From assembly GCA_001829675.1 (NCBI GenBank), contig MIBZ01000015.1, positions 1-32,049 of the forward strand: a stretch of 32,049 bases of DNA, read 5' to 3'. This document shows, one piece after another, positions 19,025 through 28,299 of this stretch. The stretch's first letter is position 1, and every line of letters begins with the position of its first letter. Made by a program: the position numbers and the translations under genes. The notes below the pieces were generated by a model, which did not search any database, was not told the origin of the DNA, and saw nothing but the letters and a program-made list of their open reading frames with translations. Origin of the DNA: Sulfurimonas sp. RIFCSPLOWO2_12_36_12 (GTDB lineage Bacteria; Campylobacterota; Campylobacteria; Campylobacterales; Sulfurimonadaceae).

Positions 19025-19456
19025 ATGAGCGTAATACTTGCTCAAACCGACACTACTGTCGGTTTTTTATCACAAGACGCCAAAAAACTCTATGCAATCA
19101 AATCCCGTCCAACAACAAAACCCTTTATTAAAGTTTATAAAGATTTTAGAAGCTTTTTGCAAGACGCTAACAGAGTGATGAAAAATAAAAAAAACTTAGT
19201 TCGCCGCTCTAAAAAAACTACATTTATTATAAACAACTTTTCATTTAGGGTTGCACAACCAACCATAAATTCACAAATATTAAGAGATACTCCATGGTTT
19301 TACTCAACATCGGCAAACAAAAGCAATGAAAAGTTTAACAGAGATTTTTGTGAATCTAAAGCTGATATAATAATAGAAAATTTGAACGGTTTGGTTGAAA
19401 AAAGCTCTTCAACTCTTATAAAAATAAACAAAAAAAAGATGAGAAAATTAAGATGA
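19025..19456 (+). CDS. Short YrdC/Sua5-family protein (TsaC-like)
   Basis: YrdC/Sua5 proteins form threonylcarbamoyl-AMP, the precursor of the t6A modification of ANN-reading tRNAs. I start at ATG 19025, eight bases after the carB stop, rather than at a codon inside carB; this gives 143 residues. The sequence opens directly on the family motif AQTDTTVGFLSQD (compare PTDTVYGL), with KSRP (from K26) and STSAN (94-98) further on. It therefore lacks the usual first helix and strand before the PTDT motif and is shorter than TsaC (about 190). It is either a compact lineage version or a paralogue with a changed role. The 3' end overlaps the lipoprotein gene by four bases (ATGA). Confidence 0.75.
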   Translation: MSVILAQTDTTVGFLSQDAKKLYAIKSRPTTKPFIKVYKDFRSFLQDANRVMKNKKNLVRRSKKTTFIINNFSFRVAQPTINSQILRDTPWFYSTSANKSNEKFNRDFCESKADIIIENLNGLVEKSSSTLIKINKKKMRKLR

Positions 19457-20049
19457 AAGAAAAAAACTGTATTAAGCATATCTATACGATAGCAAGCGGC
19501 GTTGCACTTGGCAGTGCCGGTGTTATGATGATGAGTGTTCTTAGCGGATGTGAGTCGTCCCAGCAGGAGCAGAAAACTGGGCAAAATAAATTTCTGGTAA
19601 TTGAACAGCAGGCTGACGGAAAATATATAGTTGTTGAAGAGATGCCGACGGAGGGTCCAAGCAGAGCAATAATTCGTGAAGTTGATGAAAATGGAAATAA
19701 AACAGAACGATTAATGAATGAAGATGAGATGAAAAAACTCGCCGAGCAAGAGTACCAAAAAGTTCAAGAAGGCAGCTCTGAAACACTAAAGAGCGGTGAG
19801 AGCAGTGCCGGAATGGGGCTTGGCGGAACTATACTTGCCGTTGCGGCAGGTTCACTTTTGGGCAATATGATTGGCAATGCTTTGATGAATAACAAAAATT
19901 TTGCATCCCGCTCATCTACCGTAAATAAAAGCGCATATAGCCGTTCGGCAGGAGGGCAAGCCTCAGGAAGCGGAAGTTCAACAAAAAAAAGTTTTTTTGG
20001 CGGTTCAAAAACAGCTTCCGCATCAACTAGTTCAACATATGGAAGTTAA
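19453..20049 (+). CDS. UPF0323-type lipoprotein
   Basis: The 198-residue protein has a lipoprotein signal with lipobox L-S-G-C at residues 30-33, so mature protein should start at Cys33 with a lipid anchor. An acidic middle (FLVIEQQADGKYIVVEE) is followed by a Gly-rich hydrophobic stretch (MGLGGTILAVAAGSLLGNMIGNALM, quoted here only in part as GLGGTILAVAAGSLLG, about 118-140) and a Ser/Gly/Lys-rich tail. This layout and the middle motif match the UPF0323 lipoproteins of Campylobacter and Helicobacter, whose function is not known to me. It overlaps the YrdC-like gene by four bases. The neighbour downstream, a glutathionylspermidine-synthase-like gene, accompanies it in Campylobacter too. Confidence 0.85.
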   Translation: MKEKNCIKHIYTIASGVALGSAGVMMMSVLSGCESSQQEQKTGQNKFLVIEQQADGKYIVVEEMPTEGPSRAIIREVDENGNKTERLMNEDEMKKLAEQEYQKVQEGSSETLKSGESSAGMGLGGTILAVAAGSLLGNMIGNALMNNKNFASRSSTVNKSAYSRSAGGQASGSGSSTKKSFFGGSKTASASTSSTYGS

Positions 20050-20051
20050 AA

Positions 20052-21230
20052 TTGGTTAAATTATTAAAAATAAATCCTCTAAAAAATGAGCAGCTTGAAA
20101 AATTAGGATTTACTTGGCACACAGATAACGATAACAGTAAATATATCAGCGATAGCTTGGTAAAAATAACGCAAAATGAGGCAGAAGCTTACTATGAGGC
20201 TGTAAATGAAATATATGACATGTACGCCGAAGCGGCAGAGTATGTGATAGAAAATAACCTCTTTTTTGAGCTTGGAATTCCTTTTAATCTTATAGAAGCA
20301 ATCAAAAAAAGCTGGGAGAGTGATGTTCACTGGCATGTTTACGGCAGATTTGATTTGGCGGGCGGATTAGACTCTAAACCAATAAAACTAATAGAATTTA
20401 ATGCCGATACTCCAACGGCGCTATTTGAAACTGCTCTGCTTCAATGGGCGCTCTTAAAAGAAAATGGCATGAATGAAGATAAACAGTTCAATAATGTTTA
20501 TGAATCTATAAAACAAAATTTCAAACGCTTAATCACTCTGTTTGATGACACAGAGCTCTTTGATGAGAGATATGACGGATGGAAAATACTCTTCTCTTCA
20601 ATACACGGAAATGACGAAGAGGAGGCAACAACAAGATTGCTTCAGCAGATTGCGACGGATGCCGGTTTTAACACGGGCTTTGAGTATCTTGGAGATGTAA
20701 GATTTGATGAAGACGGAATATATGACAGAGATGAGAACCAATATGAGTATTGGTTTAAACTCTATCCTTGGGAAGATATAGCCGTTGATGAGCCGGAACT
20801 CGCAACAACTTTAACAAATATTATGCAAAACCAAAATGCAATAATATTAAATCCTGCATACACTCTGCTTTTTCAATCAAAAGGGATGTTAAAGATTTTA
20901 TATGACCTCTTTCCTGACTCGCCATATCTTCTAAAAACATCTTTTGAACCGCTAAAAGGGATAAAGTATGTAGAGAAGAGCGTTTTTGGCAGAGAGGGAG
21001 CAAATGTTAAAATAGTTGATGCCGATGGAATTATTTTAAATGAGCAAGAGGGACCTTATGGAAACTATAAGAAAGTATATCAAGAGTATGTAGATTTTAA
21101 CAAAGATGAAAATGGCTCAAAGTACCAAGCCGGTGTTTTTTTCGCCTATGAAGCGTGCGGAATGGGGTTTAGAAAAGGCGGAGAAATTATGAACAATATG
21201 AGTAAATTTGTCGGGCATGTTATAGTATAA
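20052..21230 (+). CDS. Glutathionylspermidine synthase-like protein
   Basis: The 392 residues match the ATP-grasp C-terminal synthetase part of glutathionylspermidine synthase (GSP_synth family). Visible blocks are HWHVYGRFDLAG (about 95-106), KLIEFNADTPTALFE (about 113-127) and SVFGREGANVK (about 308-318), the last resembling the ATP-binding loop. The amidase half of the E. coli enzyme is absent. Such stand-alone members probably join an amine to a peptide, but the substrate is not established. The start is TTG at 20052 with GGAAG six bases before it, two bases after the lipoprotein stop. The gene meets the minus-strand block tail to tail with a 14-base gap. Confidence 0.82.
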   Translation: MVKLLKINPLKNEQLEKLGFTWHTDNDNSKYISDSLVKITQNEAEAYYEAVNEIYDMYAEAAEYVIENNLFFELGIPFNLIEAIKKSWESDVHWHVYGRFDLAGGLDSKPIKLIEFNADTPTALFETALLQWALLKENGMNEDKQFNNVYESIKQNFKRLITLFDDTELFDERYDGWKILFSSIHGNDEEEATTRLLQQIATDAGFNTGFEYLGDVRFDEDGIYDRDENQYEYWFKLYPWEDIAVDEPELATTLTNIMQNQNAIILNPAYTLLFQSKGMLKILYDLFPDSPYLLKTSFEPLKGIKYVEKSVFGREGANVKIVDADGIILNEQEGPYGNYKKVYQEYVDFNKDENGSKYQAGVFFAYEACGMGFRKGGEIMNNMSKFVGHVIV

Positions 21231-21244
21231 AAAAGGTAAAAGTG

Positions 21245-22972
21245 CTAATTTGGCTGATGGTTAAATTCAGGAACAATTCTTTTTAGCTTTGATAACTTAT
21301 CTTCAGATGTTAACAACTCTTCTATATCTTGATTTAGCTTATTTATGTCATATTTTGTAGGCTTTGCAACGGTAATGGAGTCATAAGGCGTCTTTGCATC
21401 ACTCTCATTTATAAGCAACTCTTCGTAAAGTTTTTCACCTGGACGAAGTCCTGAAAACTCAACTTTTATGTCTAATCTTCCGCTTAGCTCTATCATCTTC
21501 TGCGCTAAATCAACAATCTTTATGGGCTCACCCATATCAAGAATAAATATCTCGCCGCCTCTACCGATAGCCCCCGCCTGTAAAACAAGCTCACACGCTT
21601 CTGGGATAAGCATAAAATATCTGGTAATGTCAGGATGCGTTACGGTAAGATTTTGTCCATTTTCAATTTGAGATTTAAATTTTGGTATAACACTTCCGCT
21701 GCTTCCAAGAACATTTCCAAATCTAACTGCAACTATCTCCGTACCGTTGCCGTTTGAATTTTGAGAATATAACTCACAAATACGCTTTGTCGTGCCCATT
21801 ACATTTGTAGGTCGAACTGCTTTATCTGTTGATATCATCACAAACTTTTTAGCACCATGTTTTATAGCCATATCAATAACATTTTTTGTACCTATAACAT
21901 TGTTTAAAATAGCTTCTTCTATATTTGCTTCAACAAGCGGAACATGTTTATAAGCGGCGGCATGTATAACAATTTCCGGCTTATACTTTTTAAATGTTTC
22001 ATCTAAAAACTCTCTATTAACCACGCTTTGCATTACAAGGGCAGTATCGATTTTTTTTATCTCTTCTGCTATAGAATAGAGATTATACTCGCTATGGTCT
22101 AGAAGTATCAATTTTTTGGCACCGTACTTTTCACACTGTCTGCTTATCTCGCTTCCTATGCTTCCGCCTGCACCAGTTATTAAAATAGTTTTATCTTTTA
22201 CAAAAGATGATATTTTGTTTTTGTCCAAATCTTTAGGATGTCGCGCAAGTAAATCCTCAACAGATATGTTCTTAAGCTGAGTAGCAAAATCTCCACCCTC
22301 CAAAATTTCATCTAATGATGGCAATATTTGAATATGATTAAAGTATTCCGAGAGATTATCATATATCTCTTTTATTCTGTCTTGCCCAGCTGAGGGCATT
22401 GCAATAACAAGCAAGTCAAACTTGCCCTCGCCTATTTTTTCTTTTAGTTTATACTTTGAAATTACCTGTATTGAGTCTATTGAGCGATTTTGGATTATTT
22501 TGTCATCATCTATAAAATATTTAACTCTATACTGGGTATTTGCAAACTCTGATTCCAGCTTAATCCCAGCTCTGCCCGCGCCGTAAATAACAACTGTTTT
22601 TGTTTTTCTAATACGGCTTTTATTTATAATATAGTAGTAGAGGTACATTGCAAAATTTATTGCAAACAGATATAAAAAGAGTTCAGAAAGCAAAAATGCA
22701 AATCTAACTTTCCCGTAAAACAGAGGCAAATAAACTAAAAATGCAACAATATATACAAAACTTTTTATAAGAAATGTTTTTTGAGAGGCCTTGGACCAAG
22801 AGAGAGAGTAGTCGCTAAATATAACAAAAGAGGAGACCATTCGAACTAAAATAACGCTAAGAACTACATTAAGCTCAAATGGCATATGAAATATAAAAAA
22901 TGTCCACAAAAATGTGGTAAACGAAAGAGTAATTATTACTAAAAAGTTTAATACTCTTTTGTCTATATTCAT
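21245..22972 (-). CDS. pglF: UDP-sugar 4,6-dehydratase, PglF/FlaA1-type membrane enzyme
   Basis: Such enzymes turn UDP-GlcNAc into the 4-keto-6-deoxy sugar that starts synthesis of bacillosamine and related sugars. The 575-residue protein has about four N-terminal membrane segments (about residues 8-115), a first nucleotide-binding domain (IYGAGRAGIKLE, about 129-140), and the catalytic short-chain dehydrogenase domain with TGAGGSIG (266-273) and TDK (382-384). The usual active-site Tyr of the YxxxK pair is Met392, with Lys396 retained; this change is normal for the large-dehydratase group. With pglB in the same gene run the PglF reading is likely, but pglD and pglE are not in the window, so a role in capsule or O-antigen cannot be excluded. 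Confidence 0.8.
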   Translation of the reverse strand: MNIDKRVLNFLVIITLSFTTFLWTFFIFHMPFELNVVLSVILVRMVSSFVIFSDYSLSWSKASQKTFLIKSFVYIVAFLVYLPLFYGKVRFAFLLSELFLYLFAINFAMYLYYYIINKSRIRKTKTVVIYGAGRAGIKLESEFANTQYRVKYFIDDDKIIQNRSIDSIQVISKYKLKEKIGEGKFDLLVIAMPSAGQDRIKEIYDNLSEYFNHIQILPSLDEILEGGDFATQLKNISVEDLLARHPKDLDKNKISSFVKDKTILITGAGGSIGSEISRQCEKYGAKKLILLDHSEYNLYSIAEEIKKIDTALVMQSVVNREFLDETFKKYKPEIVIHAAAYKHVPLVEANIEEAILNNVIGTKNVIDMAIKHGAKKFVMISTDKAVRPTNVMGTTKRICELYSQNSNGNGTEIVAVRFGNVLGSSGSVIPKFKSQIENGQNLTVTHPDITRYFMLIPEACELVLQAGAIGRGGEIFILDMGEPIKIVDLAQKMIELSGRLDIKVEFSGLRPGEKLYEELLINESDAKTPYDSITVAKPTKYDINKLNQDIEELLTSEDKLSKLKRIVPEFNHQPN

Positions 22973-22997
22973 AATACCTCTATGATGCTTGCTAATT

Positions 22998-24209
22998 TTA
23001 TCTATTTACTATTTCTAATTTTTGTTTTAAAATAGTTTTTCCTGCCTCAACACCCGGTTGATCATAAGCATTTATGTACATAAATTTAGCACAAACTGAA
23101 GTTAAGAGCTCGTACTCATACATTAAACTAGCAATACTTCTCTCTCTTACGCTGTCAATTGTCATAACATCACACGGAATATCATGTAAATTATTGATTG
23201 ACTCTATCGTAGCGTCTGCCTGCTTATTTATTAGCGAAGAAAACTCTATGTTATCAAGATAATCCAACTCATCAAGACCTTCTAGCCTAACTTGTGGAAT
23301 CTTTAAATCATTGTCAAAATCATTAACTTTTATAACGGTTACCGTTTTGTCTCTTCTTCCCTCAACGATGAGCTGTAAAAAAGAGTGCTGATCAATCGGT
23401 CCGATAATTCCAATAGGAGTCAGACCCTGTCTTGAGCTATTTATATCAACTTTACCCAAACTCTCGCCCCAGAGCTGTATATACCACTTGTTAAAGCCCT
23501 CTAACCTTGATGAGTAAGAGAAGACTACATTTATATTAAAACTATTTTTATACTCTACAAAAAATCTTGCTTTTTTAACCACTCTTGCGTATGTTTCATC
23601 TTTGGCAAAAAATGAGTCATGCACCTCTTTAGCACCGCGCAAGAGCTCATCTATATCTATTCCGACTATTGCTAATGGAAGCAGACCGACCGCGCTGAAG
23701 ACTGAAAATCTTCCGCCGACATTTTTTGGTATCTCAAAATTTCTTATCTCGTTTGCTTTTGCGTACTCGCTTAGTTTTGAATCGCTCTCAGTAACAACCA
23801 GAGTGTTATGCTTATCGCACTTAACCAAAGAGTTGATATATTTAAAAATAGAGACTGTTTCAATAGTAGTACCGGATTTTGATATAACTATAAAAAGAGT
23901 GTCGTTTAAATCAATATTTTTGACTTTTGATTTTATATCTATTGGGTCGGTAGTTTCCAAAAAGTACAGTTTTTTTGTTAAATTTTTTGAGTATTTTAGA
24001 AATTTATATATAGCGTATGTACCCAGAGTGCTTCCGCCTATGCCGATAACTATGATATTTTTCTGCTTGACTGTTGAAGCATACTCTTTAAATAGAGAGG
24101 TATCCTGATGTACAAGGTTATAGTAACCTATGTACTCCTTCTCTCTTATTATCTCATTAAAAATATCCTCATCAGATATAGTCGGATTAAAATTATGCTG
24201 ATATTTCAT
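22998..24209 (-). CDS. pgi: Glucose-6-phosphate isomerase
   Basis: Interconverts glucose 6-phosphate and fructose 6-phosphate. At 403 residues it is of the short type found in Campylobacterota, well below the ~550 of E. coli. Motifs are VIGIGGSTLGTYA (about 54-66), VISKSGTTIET (about 108-118), GGRFSVFS, QLWGESLGK, GPIDQHSF and the C-terminal NAYDQPGVEAGK, with the active-site Lys in the last. The start overlaps the galU stop by one base (TAATG), tying the hexose-phosphate and UDP-glucose steps together. It is followed after 25 bases by the pglF-like gene. Confidence 0.96.
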   Translation of the reverse strand: MKYQHNFNPTISDEDIFNEIIREKEYIGYYNLVHQDTSLFKEYASTVKQKNIIVIGIGGSTLGTYAIYKFLKYSKNLTKKLYFLETTDPIDIKSKVKNIDLNDTLFIVISKSGTTIETVSIFKYINSLVKCDKHNTLVVTESDSKLSEYAKANEIRNFEIPKNVGGRFSVFSAVGLLPLAIVGIDIDELLRGAKEVHDSFFAKDETYARVVKKARFFVEYKNSFNINVVFSYSSRLEGFNKWYIQLWGESLGKVDINSSRQGLTPIGIIGPIDQHSFLQLIVEGRRDKTVTVIKVNDFDNDLKIPQVRLEGLDELDYLDNIEFSSLINKQADATIESINNLHDIPCDVMTIDSVRERSIASLMYEYELLTSVCAKFMYINAYDQPGVEAGKTILKQKLEIVNR

Positions 24210-25051
24210 TATATTTTTTTGCTTTTTTTATAAAAATAGTTAGTAGCTTCAACGAATCCATCAACGCTTCCGCAATCGAACCTTCTGCCCTTAAACTTAT
24301 ACGCTATAACCTTGCCTAGTTTTGCCTGAGCTAAAAGAGCATCGGTTATTTGAATCTCTCCGCCTTTTCCCGGTTTTGTCTCTCTAATAATGTCAAAAAT
24401 ATCCGGCGTCAAAATATATCTGCCGATTATCGCCAGGTTTGAGGGTGCATCTTTTGGTTCCGGTTTTTCTACCATGTCTGTTACTCTAAATATGCCTTCC
24501 TCTTCTTCATTACCCGCGATTACACCGTATTTGTTGCTATCTTCTGCGGGTATCTCTTCAACAGCAACTATGGAGCAGTGATATTTATCAAAAAGTTTTA
24601 CCATCTGAGCCAAAACAGAGTCGCCATCATTGTCACATAAATCATCAGCTAAAATTACCGCAAACGGCTCATACCCTATAATAGGCTCACCGCATAAAAT
24701 CGCATGTCCCAAACCCTTCATCTCTATCTGTCTTGTATATGAAAAAGTACATTTTGTAATAACGGCTCTAATCTCCGTTAAATAGTGCTCTTTAGATGTA
24801 CCTTTTATCTGATGCTCTAGCTCATATGAGATATCAAAATGATCCTCAATCGCTCGTTTTCCGCGACCTGTAACAATAGCCATATTCTCAACTCCGGCAC
24901 CAAGAGCCTCTTCTACACCATATTGTAAAAGCGGTTTTGTAAGTATCGGCAACATCTCTTTTGGAATTGCTTTTGTAGCAGGAAGAAATCTTGTTCCATA
25001 ACCTGCAGCCGGGAAAAGACATTTTTTAATTTTCGTTGTATTTTTTGGCAT
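24209..25051 (-). CDS. galU: UTP-glucose-1-phosphate uridylyltransferase
   Basis: GalU makes UDP-glucose from UTP and glucose 1-phosphate for surface polysaccharide synthesis. The 280 residues show the nucleotidyltransferase signature CLFPAAGYGTRFLPATKA (about 11-28) followed by PKEMLPI, then VILADDLCDN near residue 137 with the metal-binding Asp, and the C-terminal RRFDCGSVDGFVEAT. The length is normal for the family. It overlaps pgi by one base and lies 60 bases downstream of pglB. Confidence 0.96.
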   Translation of the reverse strand: MPKNTTKIKKCLFPAAGYGTRFLPATKAIPKEMLPILTKPLLQYGVEEALGAGVENMAIVTGRGKRAIEDHFDISYELEHQIKGTSKEHYLTEIRAVITKCTFSYTRQIEMKGLGHAILCGEPIIGYEPFAVILADDLCDNDGDSVLAQMVKLFDKYHCSIVAVEEIPAEDSNKYGVIAGNEEEEGIFRVTDMVEKPEPKDAPSNLAIIGRYILTPDIFDIIRETKPGKGGEIQITDALLAQAKLGKVIAYKFKGRRFDCGSVDGFVEATNYFYKKSKKI

Positions 25052-25111
25052 CTACCAATCCTAATAAATTGTAATTTTTCAAAATTCTATCTAATGCCAC
25101 CATAAAAAATG

Positions 25112-27229
25112 TTAAATTTTTAGTTTATACACTTTCGCATGCGGAGTCATTATAACTTCTTCAAACAATGTTCTGTCATACTCTTCTAAAACCATCAGCT
25201 GAATATAGAGAGAGTTGTATGTTTTCTCATCAACAACCAGAAAAGTTTTATAGTTTGACATATATACAACATTGATATCTGCCATAGGATTGGAAACTTT
25301 TATATCTTTTTGAAGTTTCATATCTTTATCATACGAAGTTTGAGCAAATCTTTTTATCGGCATTTTTTGATTGTTTATAGTTATTGTTGCGGTTTTGAGG
25401 TCAAGCAAAACACCATTGCCTAAATTTACAATATTTTGCTCTTGTTTAAACATCTTGGTAACATAATAAAGTGAGCGATTTTTCATCTCTCCGCTCATTA
25501 AGTTTATGTTTGAGAACATCTCAACCGTCTGATAGATATCTATCATTCTATACGGCAGATAAAAGTAGACATCTCTGCTCTTTTTTGGCAGTTTTATATC
25601 AGTTTGAAGCGAGAGTAAAAAATCATTTGTATCACTAAAACCGTACTCTTTTGTCATCTGCTCAATATTTGAGAAAATAGTTAAATTCTTGTCAAAATTA
25701 TCTTTTGCAAGTTTAAAAGTTTTCTCTGTATATTCAACATCAAGCCTTGCCATTTTTGCCGATACATCCTGAGGATTTGTAAGCATAAAACTTATAGGAA
25801 AATTTACGCTTCCGCTGTGCTTTCCGCCGTCTATCAATGTTTTTACATCGCTGTAATATCTAAGAGGATAACCGTAATCCCACCAAGCAACCACATAATC
25901 TTCTCTTTGAGCAATATCTTTTAACTTCTCTAAAATTTTAACCTCATCAGAGTTGAATACCGTTGGAACTTTGTAATCCTGCACATGAGCAATATTTGGA
26001 TATAAAACAGCCAAAGACAAAGCAGTTATGCTTAAAAATTTTAACTTTTTTGTAGGCATAAATCGTGCAACTTCCGTGATTAAAAATGCCACGCCAAAAG
26101 CCAAAACAGGAACTGCGTAGATAGTAAATCTAAGTCCGCCTACACTTGCTAAGAAGCCAAGCCCGATAAGCGGAAGCCCAAGCAGCATAATCTTGTGTCT
26201 GTAAGCCAAATAGATAAATCCTACAATAGCTAAAACAAATGTAATTACATGCCCGCTGATGCGCTCTGCAAAGACATTAAACGGAATATGTCCAGCCTCT
26301 CTGACTGTTTGCATAACAGAGTAGAAATGAAGTTTCAGTCCCTCTTCACCGGCAGTTACTGCATCTTTAAAAACATAACCCTTTAACTGAGCCCAAATTG
26401 GGTCAAATCCCCCTGATGCAAAAAATGCAATTACGGAAATTGCTAAAATATGATATATATATTTTTGAAATTTCTCTTCTTTGAAGATATACATAACAAT
26501 CAAAACAACCGGTAATCTTATAAAGCCGTCAAGATTTACCATAGCAAACATCATAATTGCTAAAAGTTTATAGTTGTATAGATTTTTTCTATCCCATATT
26601 AGAGTGTAAAAAAGTATAAGTCCGAAAAATGAGAACTCCAAAGAGTAACTCTGAGGATACCACCATCTGTAAACCAAAATATCAAGAGCTGTTATAAGAA
26701 GATATTTGTTCTCATTTGTTTTAACAGCCCAGATTATAGACCACAGAAGAAGCATAGGCAGAACTATATTTAGCATATCGGTGTCATAGTAGCCGATCAT
26801 AGTGCGGTTATAGTAACTATGCCCTATGCTAGCAAGCAGTGCCGCTACAAGCCCTAATTCCAAATTATCCAAGCTTTTGGCAATTAAAATTATAGGAACA
26901 ACGATAAGTGAGCTTAAAATTACCGGCATAAATAGGATTACACTCTCAAAAGAGAACGGCAAAATATAGGCAAATAGCGCTGTTAGCTGTGAGGCGGCAA
27001 GTCCAACCGGGGAGAGGTCATTTTCTTGATGAACTCCAGATAAAATATCTCTAGCACCCTCTGCCCAAAAGTAACCGTCATTTGTGTTTATCATAAACTG
27101 ACCATTAAACATAAACTGCTCAAAACCGCTAAACTGATAATACCAAATCATTCTAGCGGCAACCGAGAACGCAAATGCCAATGCTATATAAAGGAGTGTT
27201 AACCTTGTCTCATTTGTCAATGTACCCAT
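25112..27229 (-). CDS. pglB: Oligosaccharyltransferase PglB (STT3 family)
   Basis: PglB transfers a lipid-linked glycan to Asn in N-x-S/T sequons in the periplasm. The 705 residues give about 13 membrane helices (about 10-410) and a soluble C-terminal domain. The catalytic signature WWDYG is at 449-453. Metal and substrate contacts known from the Campylobacter lari enzyme have counterparts here: D51 (NTNDGYF), D149/D151 (GYYDTDM), E311 (TVREAGH) and R367 (GGLRFTIY). The stretch DGGKHSG follows the WWDYG motif. Length and layout match bacterial PglB. The glycosyltransferases and flippase (PglA, C, H, I, J, K) are not in the window, so the glycan cannot be named. Confidence 0.94.
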   Translation of the reverse strand: MGTLTNETRLTLLYIALAFAFSVAARMIWYYQFSGFEQFMFNGQFMINTNDGYFWAEGARDILSGVHQENDLSPVGLAASQLTALFAYILPFSFESVILFMPVILSSLIVVPIILIAKSLDNLELGLVAALLASIGHSYYNRTMIGYYDTDMLNIVLPMLLLWSIIWAVKTNENKYLLITALDILVYRWWYPQSYSLEFSFFGLILFYTLIWDRKNLYNYKLLAIMMFAMVNLDGFIRLPVVLIVMYIFKEEKFQKYIYHILAISVIAFFASGGFDPIWAQLKGYVFKDAVTAGEEGLKLHFYSVMQTVREAGHIPFNVFAERISGHVITFVLAIVGFIYLAYRHKIMLLGLPLIGLGFLASVGGLRFTIYAVPVLAFGVAFLITEVARFMPTKKLKFLSITALSLAVLYPNIAHVQDYKVPTVFNSDEVKILEKLKDIAQREDYVVAWWDYGYPLRYYSDVKTLIDGGKHSGSVNFPISFMLTNPQDVSAKMARLDVEYTEKTFKLAKDNFDKNLTIFSNIEQMTKEYGFSDTNDFLLSLQTDIKLPKKSRDVYFYLPYRMIDIYQTVEMFSNINLMSGEMKNRSLYYVTKMFKQEQNIVNLGNGVLLDLKTATITINNQKMPIKRFAQTSYDKDMKLQKDIKVSNPMADINVVYMSNYKTFLVVDEKTYNSLYIQLMVLEEYDRTLFEEVIMTPHAKVYKLKI

Positions 27230-27244
27230 CTTCTATCCTCTTAG

Positions 27245-28297
27245 TTATATCTCATTATACAGACTATCTCTCTCAACAGGAATAAAACCGCTGTTTTTTA
27301 TAAGTGCAGTAAAATCTTCCAGCTTTACACCGTTTGCACTCTTTGCACCCGCCGCTGAGTTTATAGACTCTTTTTCTATTGTTCCGTCTAAATCATTCGC
27401 CCCAAACTCCTGAGCAACAAGAGCCAAGTTTACGGTTGATGTAACCCAGTATGCCTTTAAATTTGGCACATTATCCAAAACAATGCGGCTGATTGCCATA
27501 GTTTTTAAAATCTCATTTGCAGTTATCGGTTCTTTTATATTTAGGTAGTTATTTTCAGTCTGATATACAAGCGGGATAAAGCAGTTAAAGCCGTGCGTAA
27601 TATCTTGAAGCTCTCTAATTCTCATCATGTGGTCTATGCGGTTGGCTCTGCTCTCTACATGCCCAAAAAGCATAGTTACATTGCTTTTTTTGCCTCTCTC
27701 ATGCCATTTTTGGTGAATCTCCAGCCACTGCTGAGATGTGACTTTACCTTTGCAGATATAATCTCTAATCTCTTCATCAAAAATCTCTGCACCCCCGCCG
27801 GGCATAGAGTCCACACCGTTTTCTATCATCAAATCAAGTATCTCATCATAACTTTTGCCGTATTCGCGAGATAAAAAGTCCACTTCAGCGGCAGTCAGGG
27901 CTTTTATATGCAGATGCGGATAAGCTGTTTTAATCTTTTTAAAAATATCAAGATACCACTCTAAACCCGTATTTGGGTTGTGAGCCGAGACGATATGAAC
28001 CTCTTTTGCACCGCGAGTGTTGATATCTTTTACAATTTCCATTATCTGTTCATGCGTCATTGTATATTGGTTTGGATTTTTTCTTGTAGCAGAGTAGGCA
28101 CAAAACTTGCAAATATCCGCACAGACATTTGTCGGATTTATATGACGGTTAATATTGTAGTATGTTTTTTTGCCATGCTTCTTTTTTCGAATCGCATCCG
28201 CCAACTCACCGAGCTCAAAGAAATCCATATCATAGAGAGCCAGTGCTTCATCGAAGCTCACTCTATGACCTGCTAAAATTTTTTCTCTTAAATTCAT
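27245..28297 (-). CDS. mqnE: Aminofutalosine synthase MqnE (radical SAM)
   Basis: MqnE joins an SAM-derived adenosyl group to 3-[(1-carboxyvinyl)oxy]benzoate in the futalosine route to menaquinone. The radical-SAM CxxxCxxC cluster site reads C59, C63 and C66 in NVCADICKFCAYS. The 350 residues include the TIM-barrel blocks VHIVSAHNPN, MPGGGAEIF and VTMLFGHVE. MqnC shares the fold, but the N-terminal sequence and the PGGGAEIF block match MqnE as I recall it. The gene starts two bases after the metK stop and lies 15 bases upstream of pglB. Placing an SAM consumer behind an SAM maker is sensible. Confidence 0.9.
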   Translation of the reverse strand: MNLREKILAGHRVSFDEALALYDMDFFELGELADAIRKKKHGKKTYYNINRHINPTNVCADICKFCAYSATRKNPNQYTMTHEQIMEIVKDINTRGAKEVHIVSAHNPNTGLEWYLDIFKKIKTAYPHLHIKALTAAEVDFLSREYGKSYDEILDLMIENGVDSMPGGGAEIFDEEIRDYICKGKVTSQQWLEIHQKWHERGKKSNVTMLFGHVESRANRIDHMMRIRELQDITHGFNCFIPLVYQTENNYLNIKEPITANEILKTMAISRIVLDNVPNLKAYWVTSTVNLALVAQEFGANDLDGTIEKESINSAAGAKSANGVKLEDFTALIKNSGFIPVERDSLYNEI

Positions 28298-28299
28298 AT

